A stretch of 64,000 nt of DNA from Brachypterus glaber. Its lineage: Eukaryota; Arthropoda; Insecta; Coleoptera; Kateretidae. Location of the stretch: the NCBI GenBank assembly GCA_958510825.1, contig OY294048.1, positions 30,345,026 to 30,409,025 on the forward strand, given 5' to 3'. Below, in pieces: positions 34,189 through 44,989 of this stretch (positions are counted from its first letter, which is position 1; each line of letters starts with the position of its first letter). The translations under genes were made by a program, and so were the position numbers. The notes under the pieces were generated by a model, which was given only the letters and a program-made list of their open reading frames with translations, searched no databases and was not told where the DNA came from.

Positions 34189-36069
34189 GAATAGAATAGA
34201 TTTATTCGTCAAACTGCTATAACAAAGATAGATGTGACATGTCAATAAAATACATACAGTAAATATAACGAGATAAACTTAAAACGTTTGGTAGAATTTT
34301 GTAATGAGAAAAAAAAATCAATCGACCATAGCCGAAAGATAAAAAAACAATAAACAGATTAAAAAAAAGTAAAAAACGACCGGAGTCGGTAAAAAAGTAA
34401 AAAAAAAGTTAAAAACGTTTTCACTATATCTCGGGAGATATAAAATTTAAAATAATATACAATTTAAAGTCTATAAAAATTAATAACTACACACACATAA
34501 AAATTCATTAATAGTACAGTAACAATTTTCAATTAAATATTTTTTAACAGACCTTTTAAAAACATTTACTTTTGTTATATTTCTAAGATCTACCGGGAGA
34601 TTATTATAAAAGGTAATACAATTATAAACTGTAGAGTGTTTATAGAAAGTACTCCTATGACGAGGAATTCTTAAATTATTTCTAGACCTTGTATTTAGGG
34701 TATGAATATCAGAATTTAAAATAAAATCACTGGTGTGGAGTCTAACAAATATAACGCATTTAAGAATATAAGGACAAGCTACTGTTAGAATACTTTTTTC
34801 CTTAAAAATATTACGACAACTTTCCCTATAATCCGGATTAAAAATTAACCTCAATATCCTCTTTTGAGAAACAAAAACTATCAATATCTCTACCACGTCC
34901 CCAGCAAATGATATTGTAATTCATATGGGAATACGCCAGAGTAGTAGATAGTTAAAAGGCATTTTTCGGTTAGGTCTCCTTGCATTTTTAATATCGCAAA
35001 ATATGCACTGTTTAACCTTCTGCATTGACATGATCAATGTGAGTATCAAAGGTCAAATTTTGGTCAAAGTAAGTACCCAAAAATTTTGTAACTGGGCTAA
35101 TTTTAAGTTCAGTCGGAACAAATTCAGCAGGTAAGCTTTTTCTATTGAAAAAATTTACAATCATTGTTTTAGATTTATTTAATACCAATTTGTTCCTTTC
35201 TCTGCCGAAAGAGTAATTGTGGTGTCGTCTGCAAACATTGTAGAGCCTGTTTAATAAAATTAGGGAGATCATTAATAAAAATTAAAAATATCAACGGTCC
35301 TAAAATCGACCCTTGAGGTACACCTAATTTTGAAATAAAGTTTTTAGATCTTGTTTTTTTATTCAAATTAATAATCAACCTTCTGCTTACCAAATAGGAG
35401 TATAACCAGTTTACAATGTTTACAGGAAACTTCATACTTAATAATTTACTTCTCAAGAACTCTGGACGGACAGTATCAAAGGCCTTGGTTAGATCAAACT
35501 GCAAAGAGATAACATATTTTTCTTGGTCAACCTCTGTGTAAATAAAATTAAGTAAATCATAAGATGCGGTCTCAATAGATTTGTTCTTTCTAAACCCATG
35601 TTGACATATTGATAAAATATTATTTCCTTCCACATAATCAGTTATCCTGTCAAAAACAATTTTTTCGCATACCTTAGAGAAAGTATTGAGAACAGATATC
35701 TGTCTATAGTTATCAATTTCATCAAAACTACCTTTTTTATGAATTGATGTAACAGCTGTCTTAAAAAAATCCGGAAAAATGCCCTCCGACATTGATTGGT
35801 TAACTAATTGAGTAAAGGGTTTAATAATTAGGTCAATTATCTGAATAATAACGTTAGCTGAAAGACCATCATTGTCACGAGTTTTTTTTTATTTTTAAAC
35901 TTAAGTAATATATTTTTATTGTCTAATTCAGAAACTAAGCTGTTTGAGAAAGCTGAGATGGCTTTATATTAGTTGTAGTGCACGGTAATGACAAGTTTTT
36001 ACCGAAATGGGAGATAACTGTTTCAGATGCAATATTAGCAAAATGTCCACCAAACAGATCAGCAATAGT
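34189..36069 (-). pseudogene. Older CR1/L2-like element, 3' part (RT and tail)
   Basis: Minus-strand pieces: IADLFGGHFANIASETVIS (36060-36000), then at 35175-35792 SIHKKGSFDEIDNYRQIS, HGFRKNKSIETASY, FDLTKAFDTV and GVPQGSILGPLIFLIFINDL, then a frame change at the YADD region, then KLVLNKSKTM and FLGTYFDQNLTFDTH, then at 34480-34896 the C-terminus (RIPRHRSTFY, YNNLPVDLRNITK). It ends in AATAAATCTATTCTATTCTA. Several frameshifts and stops make it inactive. Its 5' part continues at 40187; the two pieces were separated by the insertion of the element at 36070-40181. Confidence 0.9.
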
Positions 36070-36280
36070 ATAATAATAATAATAATAATCTTTATTTAGA
36101 AATAATAATGATACAATATTGATAATATTTTACTTGCCTAAGCATAAATGCTTGTATTGCAAGTTTGAAAGTGGAAAAAAAAAAGTATTAATAGTATAGT
36201 TTAGAAAACAGTAATGAATTTCTTAAAAAGTATAAAAGTTTTGAATTTTTAAATGATTTAATGCATTAGATGAGGTTTGT

Positions 36281-39217
36281 TTAATTATTACTACTTAAAC
36301 AGATACTTTTAGTAAGAATATGCTTTTTAATTTCAGTTTTAAATTTGTTAAGGTTTTTGATAAGTTTTATGTCTTGAGGAAGTATGTTAAATAGTATGGC
36401 AGAGTTATATAAAATAAATCTTTGAGTAAGTGCCTTTCTGCAAAGCGGGACCGGTATGTTGTTTTGATTAGCAAATCTTGTATTAACTGAAAATGTAGGA
36501 GGATTCCTTTCTCTGTTTTTAAAAGCAAAAATTAAACAGTGATAGGTGTAAAAATTTTTAATACTGAAAACTTGTGCCTGTGCGTATAGATCATTGGTGT
36601 TAAACAATCTATTTTTATATAATATAATTTTAAGGGTCGTGTTTTGAGTGACTTGTAATGGATGAAGAGAATTTTCATATAGACCCCCCCATATTGCAAT
36701 ACAATAACTAATTAATGGTTCTACCAGGGCTTTGTAAATACTCAGAATAAGTTTTCTATTCAAAATGTCGCGTAAGATATAAAATTTGTGGGTAATTTGT
36801 CTAATTTTTCTATTTAGATACATAGTATGGTCATCCCATCGTAGATGCTGGTCTACAATAAGGCCTAGATATTTAATTTTATCAGTTCTAGTTACCTGAG
36901 GACAAGAGCAAGACGGAGTAGTGCATTCATAATCATGTAAAGTTAGAAATTTAAAATTAGGCTGGGCACAAATTTTGCTAGAAAATGCTATATATTTACT
37001 TTTTTCGGTATTTAGGGATAACTTGCTAAAACGTAACCAGTTACTAATAGATTTAAGTCCTATTTCAGCTTTTGCTCTTGCATCCTCCCATGTGTCATCA
37101 CAGAACACCATGGCCGTGTCATCAGCAAAAGATACCAGGTCTCCATCGAAATTAACATTGATAATATTATTTATAAAAACAAGAAAGAGAATAGGACCTA
37201 GTACCGTCCCCTGTGGCACGCCCATAGCAATCTGTAATGACCCACTCAACTTGTCACCAACTCTTACCCTTTGAAACCTATTCGAAAGGTAGTTTTTTAA
37301 TAGTGCGTAGGCTGGGCCTCTGACCCCAACCTCATACAATCTGCGCAAAAGCTCCTCATGTGTAACGGTGTCAAAGGCTTTTGCCAAATCAAGGAACACA
37401 GCAATACATTTTTTGTTAACATTCATATTTTTTAAAATACCTGAAAATAGATCTAAAATAGCGTCAGCCGTGCTGGTGTTTTTTTTAAAACCAAATTGCT
37501 TGTTATTTATTACCTTAAATTTATCGAAAAAATTTATAAGCCTGTTTTTGACACACGTTTCAAATATCTTTGAAAAGCTATTAATTAATGAAATAGGTCT
37601 GTAGTTATTGGGGTCAGAGGGATCCCCAGCTTTAAAAATAGGAACTACTACCGAGTCTTTCCACTGCTGTGGAATAATTCCTGAATGTAGGGTCAGATTT
37701 ATAATATGCGACAAAGGGCGTGTTATATGCATGTGGACGTTTTTTATAAGAATGTTTGAAATGTTATCCGGCCCTGGAGAACAGTGATTTTTTAGTTTGT
37801 TAATTATTAAAATTAGTTCATTTTCTCTTACAGGTTCTAAGAAAATAGATGCTTGTACGTTTTTGGTTTTGCAGATTTCGTTTTCAGTTAAAGGAAAATT
37901 TTTAATTTTGCTTGCCATCCTATTGCCTATATTTGTAAAGAAATCATTAAAGACATTGGCCTTGTCATAGTTATCGTTTACTTGTTTGTCGTTTTTTATA
38001 ATGTTTATGTTGTCCAGCTGCTTTTTATTTTTTTTTGTGTTTGTACTTTCATTCACGACTTCCCAAATTTTTTTTGTATTACTTCCAGCGTCATTCAGTT
38101 TATTTTTGTAATATATGTTTTTTGTATTTTTAATGAGAGTATTTAACGAGTTTCTTACTAAACGATACTCCCCGTTAAGTTGATCAGAGCCGCTTTTTAT
38201 TGCCCTTTTTTTTAGCTTGTCCCTAAATCTAATCGCATCTACAATTTCATCGGTAATCCATGGTTTGATTTTTTTGTTGATTTTTTTAATAAGCTTTACA
38301 CTAGTGCAATTTTCTACGTAATTTTTAAATTTATTTATAAAGTTATTGTATGCGGACTGACTATCTTTGCACAGCAGAATTTCAGACCACTCTTCGTTTT
38401 CCAATAAATTATTAAGTTTCTTATAGTCAGTTTTAGTTATAGATCTAATAGAATTCGAATTTATGTTTTGTGTTTTGCATTCAATAGATAAAAAAATAGC
38501 GTAGTGATCAGTAATACAGCTCTCAATCACACCCGAGTAAAAGGTTAAATTTCTTGGATTACGTAAGTTGAAGTGGTCAATAAGAGACTTTTTGGTGCTA
38601 GAGACTCGAGTAGGCTTATTTAAACACAGTTCGTATCCATATTCAGTTAAGATATTCACGTATTCTATAACCTCATTATTATTAGCTTCGAATAGATCTA
38701 TATTTATATCCCCTACCAAAATCTCTAGTGTTTGCTTTTTAATGCCAGTTAAAATATTTTTTAAGTCCTTAATATATGTATTAACATCGATGGAGGGGGG
38801 TTTATAAGAAGCTAGGATACCAACAGATGTTTTATTATTTTCAAAATTTATCCTTAATAGTTTAGTGTTCGTAATCGAGAGAATCTCGACATTAGCCGAT
38901 ATGGTGTTTCTGATGTACAAAACAAGACCATCATTTTGATTAATTTTGGAACTGTTAGAAAACATTTCAAAATGGTCTATATGAAAATTCCCAGTAACAT
39001 CAGCATTCCAAGTCTCTGACAAGACTAATATATCTAGGTTATCAATAACAGGACTTAAATAGGCTAATAATTCATTAAAATTTTTGTTTAGACTTCTAAT
39101 ATTAAAATGAAGTATATTAAGATTAGTACTCTTACCTTTCATACATTCAAGGACATCCTCATAGACAATTGCGTTAACTTCACCTTCATCTAATGCATTA
39201 GTTAAACTAGTTAACAT
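36281..39217 (-). CDS. Retrotransposon ORF2: endonuclease and reverse transcriptase, intact
   Basis: A 978-codon frame. Residues about 30-245 form an AP-type endonuclease: NILHFNIRSLNKN, LVLSETWN (catalytic Glu), GILASYKPPS, ILVGDINIDL (GDxN), LIDHF and ITDHYAIFLS (catalytic His). Residues about 480-760 are the RT: PIFKAGDPSDPNNYRPISL, FGFKKNTSTADAI, FLDLAKAFDTVTHEELL, MGVPQGTVLGPILFLVFIN and SFADDTAMVF. Then come KYLGLIVDQHLRWDDH and a C-terminal domain of about 200 aa ending ILTKSICLSSNN. There is no RNase H and no zinc knuckle. The product would nick the target and prime cDNA synthesis from element RNA in the nucleus. All catalytic residues visible in the family are kept. Confidence 0.95.
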   Translation of the reverse strand: MLTSLTNALDEGEVNAIVYEDVLECMKGKSTNLNILHFNIRSLNKNFNELLAYLSPVIDNLDILVLSETWNADVTGNFHIDHFEMFSNSSKINQNDGLVLYIRNTISANVEILSITNTKLLRINFENNKTSVGILASYKPPSIDVNTYIKDLKNILTGIKKQTLEILVGDINIDLFEANNNEVIEYVNILTEYGYELCLNKPTRVSSTKKSLIDHFNLRNPRNLTFYSGVIESCITDHYAIFLSIECKTQNINSNSIRSITKTDYKKLNNLLENEEWSEILLCKDSQSAYNNFINKFKNYVENCTSVKLIKKINKKIKPWITDEIVDAIRFRDKLKKRAIKSGSDQLNGEYRLVRNSLNTLIKNTKNIYYKNKLNDAGSNTKKIWEVVNESTNTKKNKKQLDNINIIKNDKQVNDNYDKANVFNDFFTNIGNRMASKIKNFPLTENEICKTKNVQASIFLEPVRENELILIINKLKNHCSPGPDNISNILIKNVHMHITRPLSHIINLTLHSGIIPQQWKDSVVVPIFKAGDPSDPNNYRPISLINSFSKIFETCVKNRLINFFDKFKVINNKQFGFKKNTSTADAILDLFSGILKNMNVNKKCIAVFLDLAKAFDTVTHEELLRRLYEVGVRGPAYALLKNYLSNRFQRVRVGDKLSGSLQIAMGVPQGTVLGPILFLVFINNIINVNFDGDLVSFADDTAMVFCDDTWEDARAKAEIGLKSISNWLRFSKLSLNTEKSKYIAFSSKICAQPNFKFLTLHDYECTTPSCSCPQVTRTDKIKYLGLIVDQHLRWDDHTMYLNRKIRQITHKFYILRDILNRKLILSIYKALVEPLISYCIAIWGGLYENSLHPLQVTQNTTLKIILYKNRLFNTNDLYAQAQVFSIKNFYTYHCLIFAFKNRERNPPTFSVNTRFANQNNIPVPLCRKALTQRFILYNSAILFNILPQDIKLIKNLNKFKTEIKKHILTKSICLSSNN

Positions 39218-39428
39218 AAAAAGCTTATATTAAACTATATTACACTTAGAGTAAAAGAAGTACTCAGAAGTTACCCCGAGTTTATTTTAATTTATTGATA
39301 TTTCGTGGTTTCTTAGAGAAAAGAAAAAAAAAATAATAAGTTAATAGTTAAGTATAGAAAAAGGAAAAAAAAGTGAGATAGAAAAAATAAAAAAATAATC
39401 ACTTGAAAGCGAGATATGATGTTTTAAA

Positions 39429-40031
39429 TTAAATATTGATGTTTGTTATGTCATTTGCTGAGTTTATTATATAAACGGTATTGTTTACACTAGCTTTAAT
39501 CTTTCCACTGATGCTCCAAACATTTTTCTTGCCAAATTTGCTTACAGCCTCCTTAAATAGTAAATAGTTGTCCTTGGTCAAATCTTCACTGATGGCAATT
39601 TTGGTACCTTTTAGTGATCTTCTTTGTTTCATTATATTTTCCCTGGCCTGCCTTGACTTGAATCTGATAAAAATATCACGATTTTTTCCATTGGATGGTT
39701 TCCCTATTCTATATATTGAATCAATATCCTCTTCCAAAAATCGTATTTTTGATTGATTATTAAGAGAGACGATAAGATTTTCATCTTTTTGTTCAGAAGT
39801 ACCATAAATTCTAATATTTTTAACGCGTTGTTGTTGTTCCAAATTGTTTATCCTTTTTTTGAGCTCTTGATTTTCGGCGCGCTGTTCTTTTAATTTTTTA
39901 TCGATATCGATATTCAAACGTTCGGCGACCTTGTCCGCCACCTGCGATATAAATGTTTCATTCATCATATTTGTAATTGTCGATTGAATAAGTTCCTTTA
40001 TTTCGGAAATATAAGCTTCTTTAAGGGGCAT
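39429..40031 (-). CDS. Retrotransposon ORF1: coiled-coil RNA-binding-type protein
   Basis: A 200-codon frame 5' of ORF2. Residues about 40-80 are a Lys/Glu/Gln-rich coiled coil (KLKEQRAENQELKKRINNLE). From about residue 80 to 185 it resembles the RRM-like and C-terminal domain of L1-type ORF1 proteins: VKNIRIYGTSEQ, then SIYRIGKPSNGKNRDIFIRF, then RRSLKGTKIAISEDL, then KFGKKNVWSISGKIK. Such proteins trimerise and coat element RNA. There is no CCHC knuckle or PHD finger. The ATG at 40031 gives the longest frame and lies about 150 nt from the element 5' end. Confidence 0.85.
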   Translation of the reverse strand: MPLKEAYISEIKELIQSTITNMMNETFISQVADKVAERLNIDIDKKLKEQRAENQELKKRINNLEQQQRVKNIRIYGTSEQKDENLIVSLNNQSKIRFLEEDIDSIYRIGKPSNGKNRDIFIRFKSRQARENIMKQRRSLKGTKIAISEDLTKDNYLLFKEAVSKFGKKNVWSISGKIKASVNNTVYIINSANDITNINI

Positions 40032-40186
40032 TTTGATTTTTGAAAAACAAACACAACTGCTAACTATTATTTTAACACTAGTCTGGATATTTAACTCTTT
40101 ATAAACACCACTTTATTTAGCTTTTTAACGGAGTAAACAGAAACACGACTTATTCAGTGTACGCCATTTACTTGATCTTCCATAGT

Positions 40187-41345
40187 GTCCTGATTATCTA
40201 CCAAAGTTGTGCTATTTTTTTGTGATTATTGTTCTATGACTTTCTACTCTACCTAATTTACTATTGATTAATTCCCATGTAGTTTTGGATTTGTTTTCAC
40301 TTTGATTAATTTTGTTACTATAATAGTCTTGTTTAGCACGTTTAATATTAAATTTGTGCTTAGATTTTTGCTTATTATATAAATCTCTGGAAATTATGTT
40401 GTTATTTAGTAATTTATATAACATTCTCAATTGACTCCCCTCAAAAACTAGATTTTTATTCAACCAACCTTTATCAAACATTGTGAATTTCGACTTTTTA
40501 CTTAAGTTCCGACAAGAGATATTATAGCACCGTAAAATAGATTCTATGAAATAAGAAAAAGATTCATTTAATTCAGTTATACAATGCCAATTAACTTTTT
40601 TTAGCTGTGTTCAAAATTCTTCGATGTCAAGCTTTTTAAATGGTTTTTGTTGATTACCATTCGTATTAGTATAATCTGATACTTTTAATTTAATATTAAG
40701 CAAATGACCAAAGTGATCAGCAATGCCTGGATTAACGATGCAACAATTAAACAAGTGATTTGGAGCATTCGTGGTCATATAATCAATATTAGTTTTAGTA
40801 GTATGACCATGTACGTTGGTAAAAACTCTTGTGTAGTCTGTTAAGGTTATGCTAAGTTTAAATGATTCAAAAATATCAATCAATATTTTGCGATTTAGAC
40901 AACTAGAATGAAAATCAATGTTTCAGTCTCCGCATAGGATAATGTATTTATGCTGACTGGAAGCACGCATAAGAGCATCAGTTAAGACTTCAAAAAAAAT
41001 ATTAAAATTTCCTCTACAAGTAGATGGAAATAATGCAAATTTTAAGAGTATTGCATTTTACGGAAATAGCTGATATTTCAATATGAGTTTCAACAGACAA
41101 CTGCATGATTTGCAATACATTAACAGCCTCTATGTTATTTTTTATTAAAATGGCAGATCCTCTATGAGAAGTACCCTGCCTTGCAAAGCATGAAGTTAAT
41201 TTATAATAAGGCAGAGAAGGTTCCGTAATATCCTTGTGGAGCACCCAGTATTCAGATAAACAAAGAATATTTATATTATTTTGAGTCAAAAAGAAATCTA
41301 TTAAGTTGTACTTTTTTTGTTTAGTTTAATGTATGTGTCTTATGT
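40187..41345 (-). pseudogene. Older CR1/L2-like element, 5' part (endonuclease and linker)
   Basis: This is the continuation of the element at 34189-36069. Pieces: NINILCLSEYW and RGSAILIKNN (41014-41289), a GD-stop-NID version of the GDxN motif near 40925, DYTRVFTNVHGHTTKTNIDY and GIADHFGHLLNIKL (40611-40883), then the linker KQDYYSNKINQSENKSKTTW (40212-40481). Stops and frame changes break it in at least three places. It starts within the endonuclease near 41345, so it was 5'-truncated when inserted. GTAGAG near 34181 and near 41344 may be its target duplication. Confidence 0.85.
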
Positions 41346-41660
41346 AGAGTAATTTTTAATATCAGATTTAATTTTAGCAACCTCGAAAACCCCCATATAC
41401 CAATTTTCATGAAAATATTATAAATGTTTAAAAATAATCAACCCCCGCCCCCGAGGGTGGAATTAGAAAAAATATATTATCAGATTTAGTTTTGTAGACC
41501 TAAAAGACCCTTAAATACCAATTTTGACGAAAATATTAAAAACATTTAAAAATGTTTACCTCCTCACCCCCGCGGGGGTTTATAGATTTTTTTTATTAAC
41601 AGATTCAATTTCAGCAACCTTAAAAATACCTATTTAGCAATTTTCAAATTTTTGTAAAAA
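41345..41660. repeat. CCCC / ATACCAATTTTCA tandem array, right part
   Basis: Two and a half units with CCCCCATATACCAATTTTCA, CCCCCGCCCCCGAGGGTGG and ATCAGATTTAGTTTTG. It is the continuation of the array that ends at 34187. Confidence 0.7.
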
Positions 41661-41699
41661 AATATTGTATTTTTTAGTATATTGATTAGTAAAAACCTA

Positions 41700-41905
41700 C
41701 TTAACCTAAATGCAGATGATCTGGTTTTGATACGGCACTTTTGGTGCGGCGGCAATGTTTTAAATGTAAATTAAAAATACTTTGTGCCCTTTGGAATAAT
41801 TTCTTTTGCAGAATTGTTTATTAGTCCCCACCAATGCCTAACTATTAATAACTCTTTCTTTTAATGCAGATGTCCTGGTTTTGATCCGGCACTCCTCATT
41901 TGTTG
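41700..41905. repeat. GCAGATG...TTTTGATCCGGCAC duplicated word
   Basis: GCAGATGATCTGGTTTTGATACGGCAC-like text (start 41713) recurs at 41869 and at 33598, and reverse-complemented near 33345-33390. These words mark both outer sides of the array and retrotransposon cluster. The parent element is not recognised. Confidence 0.45.
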
Positions 41906-41909
41906 CGTT

Positions 41910-42610
41910 TTTGAAAAATATTGCGTTTTAGTTCTTCAAAGCAAAAAATACTATAATTTAATAAACAAGGACAAGAAATTCATCAATTAAAAAGTTAATT
42001 GTATCCCAAGTTTTTCCTGGGCAAAGCACATATTGTCAATAATCACGTCAATATCAATGTTAATACTAATGTCAATAACTACGGAAACTATAAATAAATA
42101 TAAAATTTATTCTTTATCTGTTGTCATTTTTATCATTTTAAGTGCAATTTTAAGTTAAAATATTAGCTATGCAATAAGGGTCTAACCCTTGTTATATTGA
42201 CAAGCTTATTAGAAAAGCTCAAATGAAAACAAATTAATTTATATTATTTTTTTCCTTTGGAATGGAATGAAGAAGCCCCTTATTGTAGGGGCTTCTTCAT
42301 TTCATTTGTCATAATTTTTATATATTTTTTTAAACGTAACCAATAAAAGCCCTGAAAAAGCCCCTAAAATAAGGGGGGAAACGTTGGAGTTTTTGAAAAA
42401 TACTGCGTTTTAGTTCTTCAAAGCAAAAAATACTATAATTTAATAAACAAGAACAAGAAATTCATCAATTAACAAATTAATTGTATCCCAGGTTTTGCCT
42501 GGGCAAAGCACATAATATTATTGTCAATAATCACGTCAATAAAAATGTCAATAACTACGAAAACTATAAATAAATACAAAATTTATTCTTTATCTGTTGT
42601 CATTTCAAAT
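41910..42610. repeat. Direct repeat, two copies about 485 bp apart
   Basis: GCGTTTTAGTTCTTCAAAGC at 41932 and 42407 begins nearly identical blocks of about 210 bp running through GGGCAAAGCACAT and TTATTCTTTATCTGTTGTCA. A third, more diverged copy is at 43690-44030. Confidence 0.8.
42266..42301. repeat. Perfect 15-bp stem hairpin
   Basis: AATGAAGAAGCCCCT (42266-42280), a 6-nt loop and AGGGGCTTCTTCATT (42287-42301) form a perfect stem. It lies in the spacer of the direct repeat, and CCTAAAATAAGGGG at 42363 is a related word. Confidence 0.9.
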
Positions 42611-42696
42611 TTATTAATTAAATGTAATACTCAATGATTGTACAAAGAGGTGTCCCTCTTTAAAACTTTTTGTTTTGTTTTGAATGAATAAATACA

Positions 42697-42705
42697 TTAT
42701 TTATT

Positions 42706-42736
<31 letters not shown>

Positions 42737-42738
42737 TA
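42697..42738. repeat. (ATT)n flank on the 3' side of the Dong-like element
   Basis: About 13 ATT/ATA repeats, one interrupted, directly abut the 3' end of the element. Confidence 0.85.
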
Positions 42739-43575
42739 AAAACCAGTCAGGTCACCTCGCGTTCCGACACCTACGAGGCGACGAGCTGGGAAATACCAAT
42801 AGCTGCTCTCCACGTCCATGGAGTAAGCCGCTACTGGGATCGATTTCCATGTGCTCTGAGCAGATTTAGGGACCCAAGGATAACTGCTGCGACCGGCTAA
42901 AAATTCAGCCGAATCGCGACATGCCGGTATGGTCTTCAAGGCAGAGAGAAAGCTACCGTTTGTACCACCGAGGGATCCAATAATTAGCACCACCAGTTTT
43001 ATAGAGTGGCCTGGATACAGTCTGTTGAGCTGAAATAAAAGATCCTGATATTTTGTCCGTTTGTTCTCCTCGGCTGGAGCCGAAAATTCGATAATGAACA
43101 TTGATTTGGATTTATGATCGAGGAGAACAAGATCTGGCTTATTGGCACGTATTTGCCTTAGGGTGGGGAATGAATAGTTCCACGGACTCAATATCGGCTG
43201 GAGCATAGGGAGCATAGTCTAACCCATACGAGTGCCTGAGAAAGAAATACAGCACTCGTAAGGCCGCGTTATGTCTACGGATATAATCCGAGACAGCATA
43301 TGTTGAACATGCAGATAACAAATGCATGATGGTCTCTGGCTCTTTCCGACAGGCCCTGCAGTTAATATCAGGTACCTGTACACCCATAACGCGGCTTCGG
43401 TAAACCAATGTATTAAAAACGCCATCTTGACAAGCAAGAATGAATCCCTCGGTCTCCGACTTCAGCCCACTTGACTTTAGGAAAGCGAAAGTCAATTTTT
43501 TGGATAAGCCAATGTCTTCTATGGTTTTAAAGAAGATTCCATGCATTGGCTTAACCATATGCGTCTGCATATGGA
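42697..43575 (-). pseudogene. Dong/R4-like retrotransposon C-terminus with restriction-like endonuclease
   Basis: Two overlapping minus frames (43139-43570 and 42697-43215, frameshift near 43180) make one C-terminal region. First comes FLKSSGLKSETEGFILACQD, then a CCHC motif spaced C-x2-C-x8-H-x4-C (CRACRKEPETIMHLLSAC), then the restriction-like endonuclease core KPDLVLLDHKSKSMFIIEF with the PD-x14-E pattern, SAPAEENKRTKYQDL and LVVLIIGSLGG. This endonuclease type sits at the C-terminus of R2, R4, Dong and NeSL elements. The fragment lies inside an ATT/TAA microsatellite, the known insertion target of Dong elements. It is 5'-truncated after the RT domain. Confidence 0.82.
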
Positions 43576-43582
43576 TAAGCCA

Positions 43583-43666
<84 letters not shown>

Positions 43667-43682
43667 ATTATTATTATTATCA
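43583..43682. repeat. (ATT)n microsatellite on the 5' side of the Dong-like element
   Basis: About 33 TTA units with one AAT interruption. The poly-Leu frame through it is an artefact. Confidence 0.95.
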
Positions 43683-43689
43683 TTTTAGG

Positions 43690-44030
43690 TACAATTTTAA
43701 GGCATAGCGAGGGTTAGATTTTTTTTGCATACCCGATATTTGACCTAATCAAAAATTAGATTAAAAAAATATCAGTTTTCAAAAAATGTCTAACCCTTAC
43801 TGTATTGACTTAAAACTTTTCAGAAAACGAAAACAAGGTAAAATATGAAATAATTAATATTATTCTAGGTTTTTCCTTAGCAAAGCATATAAAGTCAATA
43901 ATAGCGCTAATAATAATATTCTCAATAATAACGGTAACTATAGATAAGTATATAATTTATTATTTATTTGCTGTCATTTTTTACCATTTAAGGTGCAATT
44001 TTAAGACAATAGCATAATGAGGGTTAAACC
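43690..44030. repeat. Diverged third copy of the 41910-42610 repeat
   Basis: TAGGTTTTTCCTTAGCAAAGC, then AATAACGGTAACTATAGATA and TTATTTGCTGTCATTTT follow the same order as the two copies to the left. Confidence 0.6.
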
Positions 44031-44442
44031 CTTTTTGCATAACTTTTGTTTTGCCTAATCATCAGTTTGACTAAAAAAATTAAATATGTTTCTAATTTTT
44101 CTAAATTTCATAATTCTATGAAAGCTACATCCATTTTTAATTGATATTATAACTTTATATTCAACAAATTCTCAGTTTATTCCCCCTAAAAAGCTCCTTA
44201 GGAATGATTTATTGACCTAAAATTCTAAAAACTATTTTTTTTTGCTATATTAAGTATATTTATATAAAAATAAAAGATATTTGCTTCCCGTCGAAAAACT
44301 ACTTAATAAAAGAAAAAAATCGTCTTTTTAAACATTTTGAACATATTCTCGTCAATAAAAAAAATTAACCGATAGATTATTTTATTTTTGGTCTTAAATT
44401 TTTATAAACATCGTAAATAAACAATTTTTTTTTTAAATAGAA
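44031..44442. other. AT-rich spacer, nothing recognised
   Basis: No gene or repeat could be supported. Confidence 0.4.
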
Positions 44443-44840
44443 TATCGTCGGCTTACAAGTAAAGAGCACTAAGTCCAAAAACATGGTTTTGAGATATTGA
44501 CAAATACAAGTTTCGCAGTTGTTTTTTAATTTTTGTAATAATTGTTACAAAAATGCACGTTTCGCCAAACAAACACTAAGTCGCTTAGTGCAGAAACATT
44601 TGAAATAATCTACAAGTAAAACGCACTAAGTGCACTAAGTGACTTAGTGCCTATTGCCAGATAAAATTTTATTCAAAATCAAACTGGTGCGTTTTGTATA
44701 GTGGGTAACTCTCTTGGCAGTCCATCTAGAAGTTAGTTCGGTTTACCTGTACATAGATAATCAAAAATTAATTACAGTACCATAAAAATCCTATTTTTGC
44801 AAAAAAGTGACTTAGTGCCTTTTACTTGTAAGCCGATATA
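44443..44840. mobile_element. MITE of about 0.4 kb with CACTAAGTG words
   Basis: ATCGTCGGCTTACAAGTAAA on the left pairs with TTTTACTTGTAAGCCGATAT on the right. Inside, the words CACTAAGTC, GACTTAGTGC and CACTAAGTGCACTAAGTGAC occur five or more times in both orientations. No ORF. Confidence 0.75.
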
Positions 44841-44989
44841 TCAATAAACGTCGTGAACTCGACTTTTGACTTTTTCAATCCAGGAGCGAACCGTGATTTT
44901 GACAGATGAGTGGATTTTACTTTTTGCAAATTATAAAATAAAAGCCTGCTTAAAATGAATCTAGTAATTGTCTTATTTTATATGCACAG

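Larger units (their letters stand above)
36070..40181 (-). mobile_element. Full-length-looking CR1/Jockey-superfamily retrotransposon
   Basis: The element has a 5' UTR (40032-40181), ORF1 (39429-40031), a 211-bp spacer, ORF2 (36281-39217), a 3' UTR and an (ATT)n tail at 36070-36090. It is flanked by ATAGT at 36065-36069 and 40182-40186, a candidate 5-bp target duplication. When it is removed, the older element reads through the junction in frame (DT then IADLF). Both ORFs are open, so this is the youngest and possibly still active element in the window. Confidence 0.85.

Noticed and set aside
43440..43688. Poly-leucine frame of 82 codons
   Set aside because: It is the translation of the ATT microsatellite joined to antisense of the Dong-like fragment.
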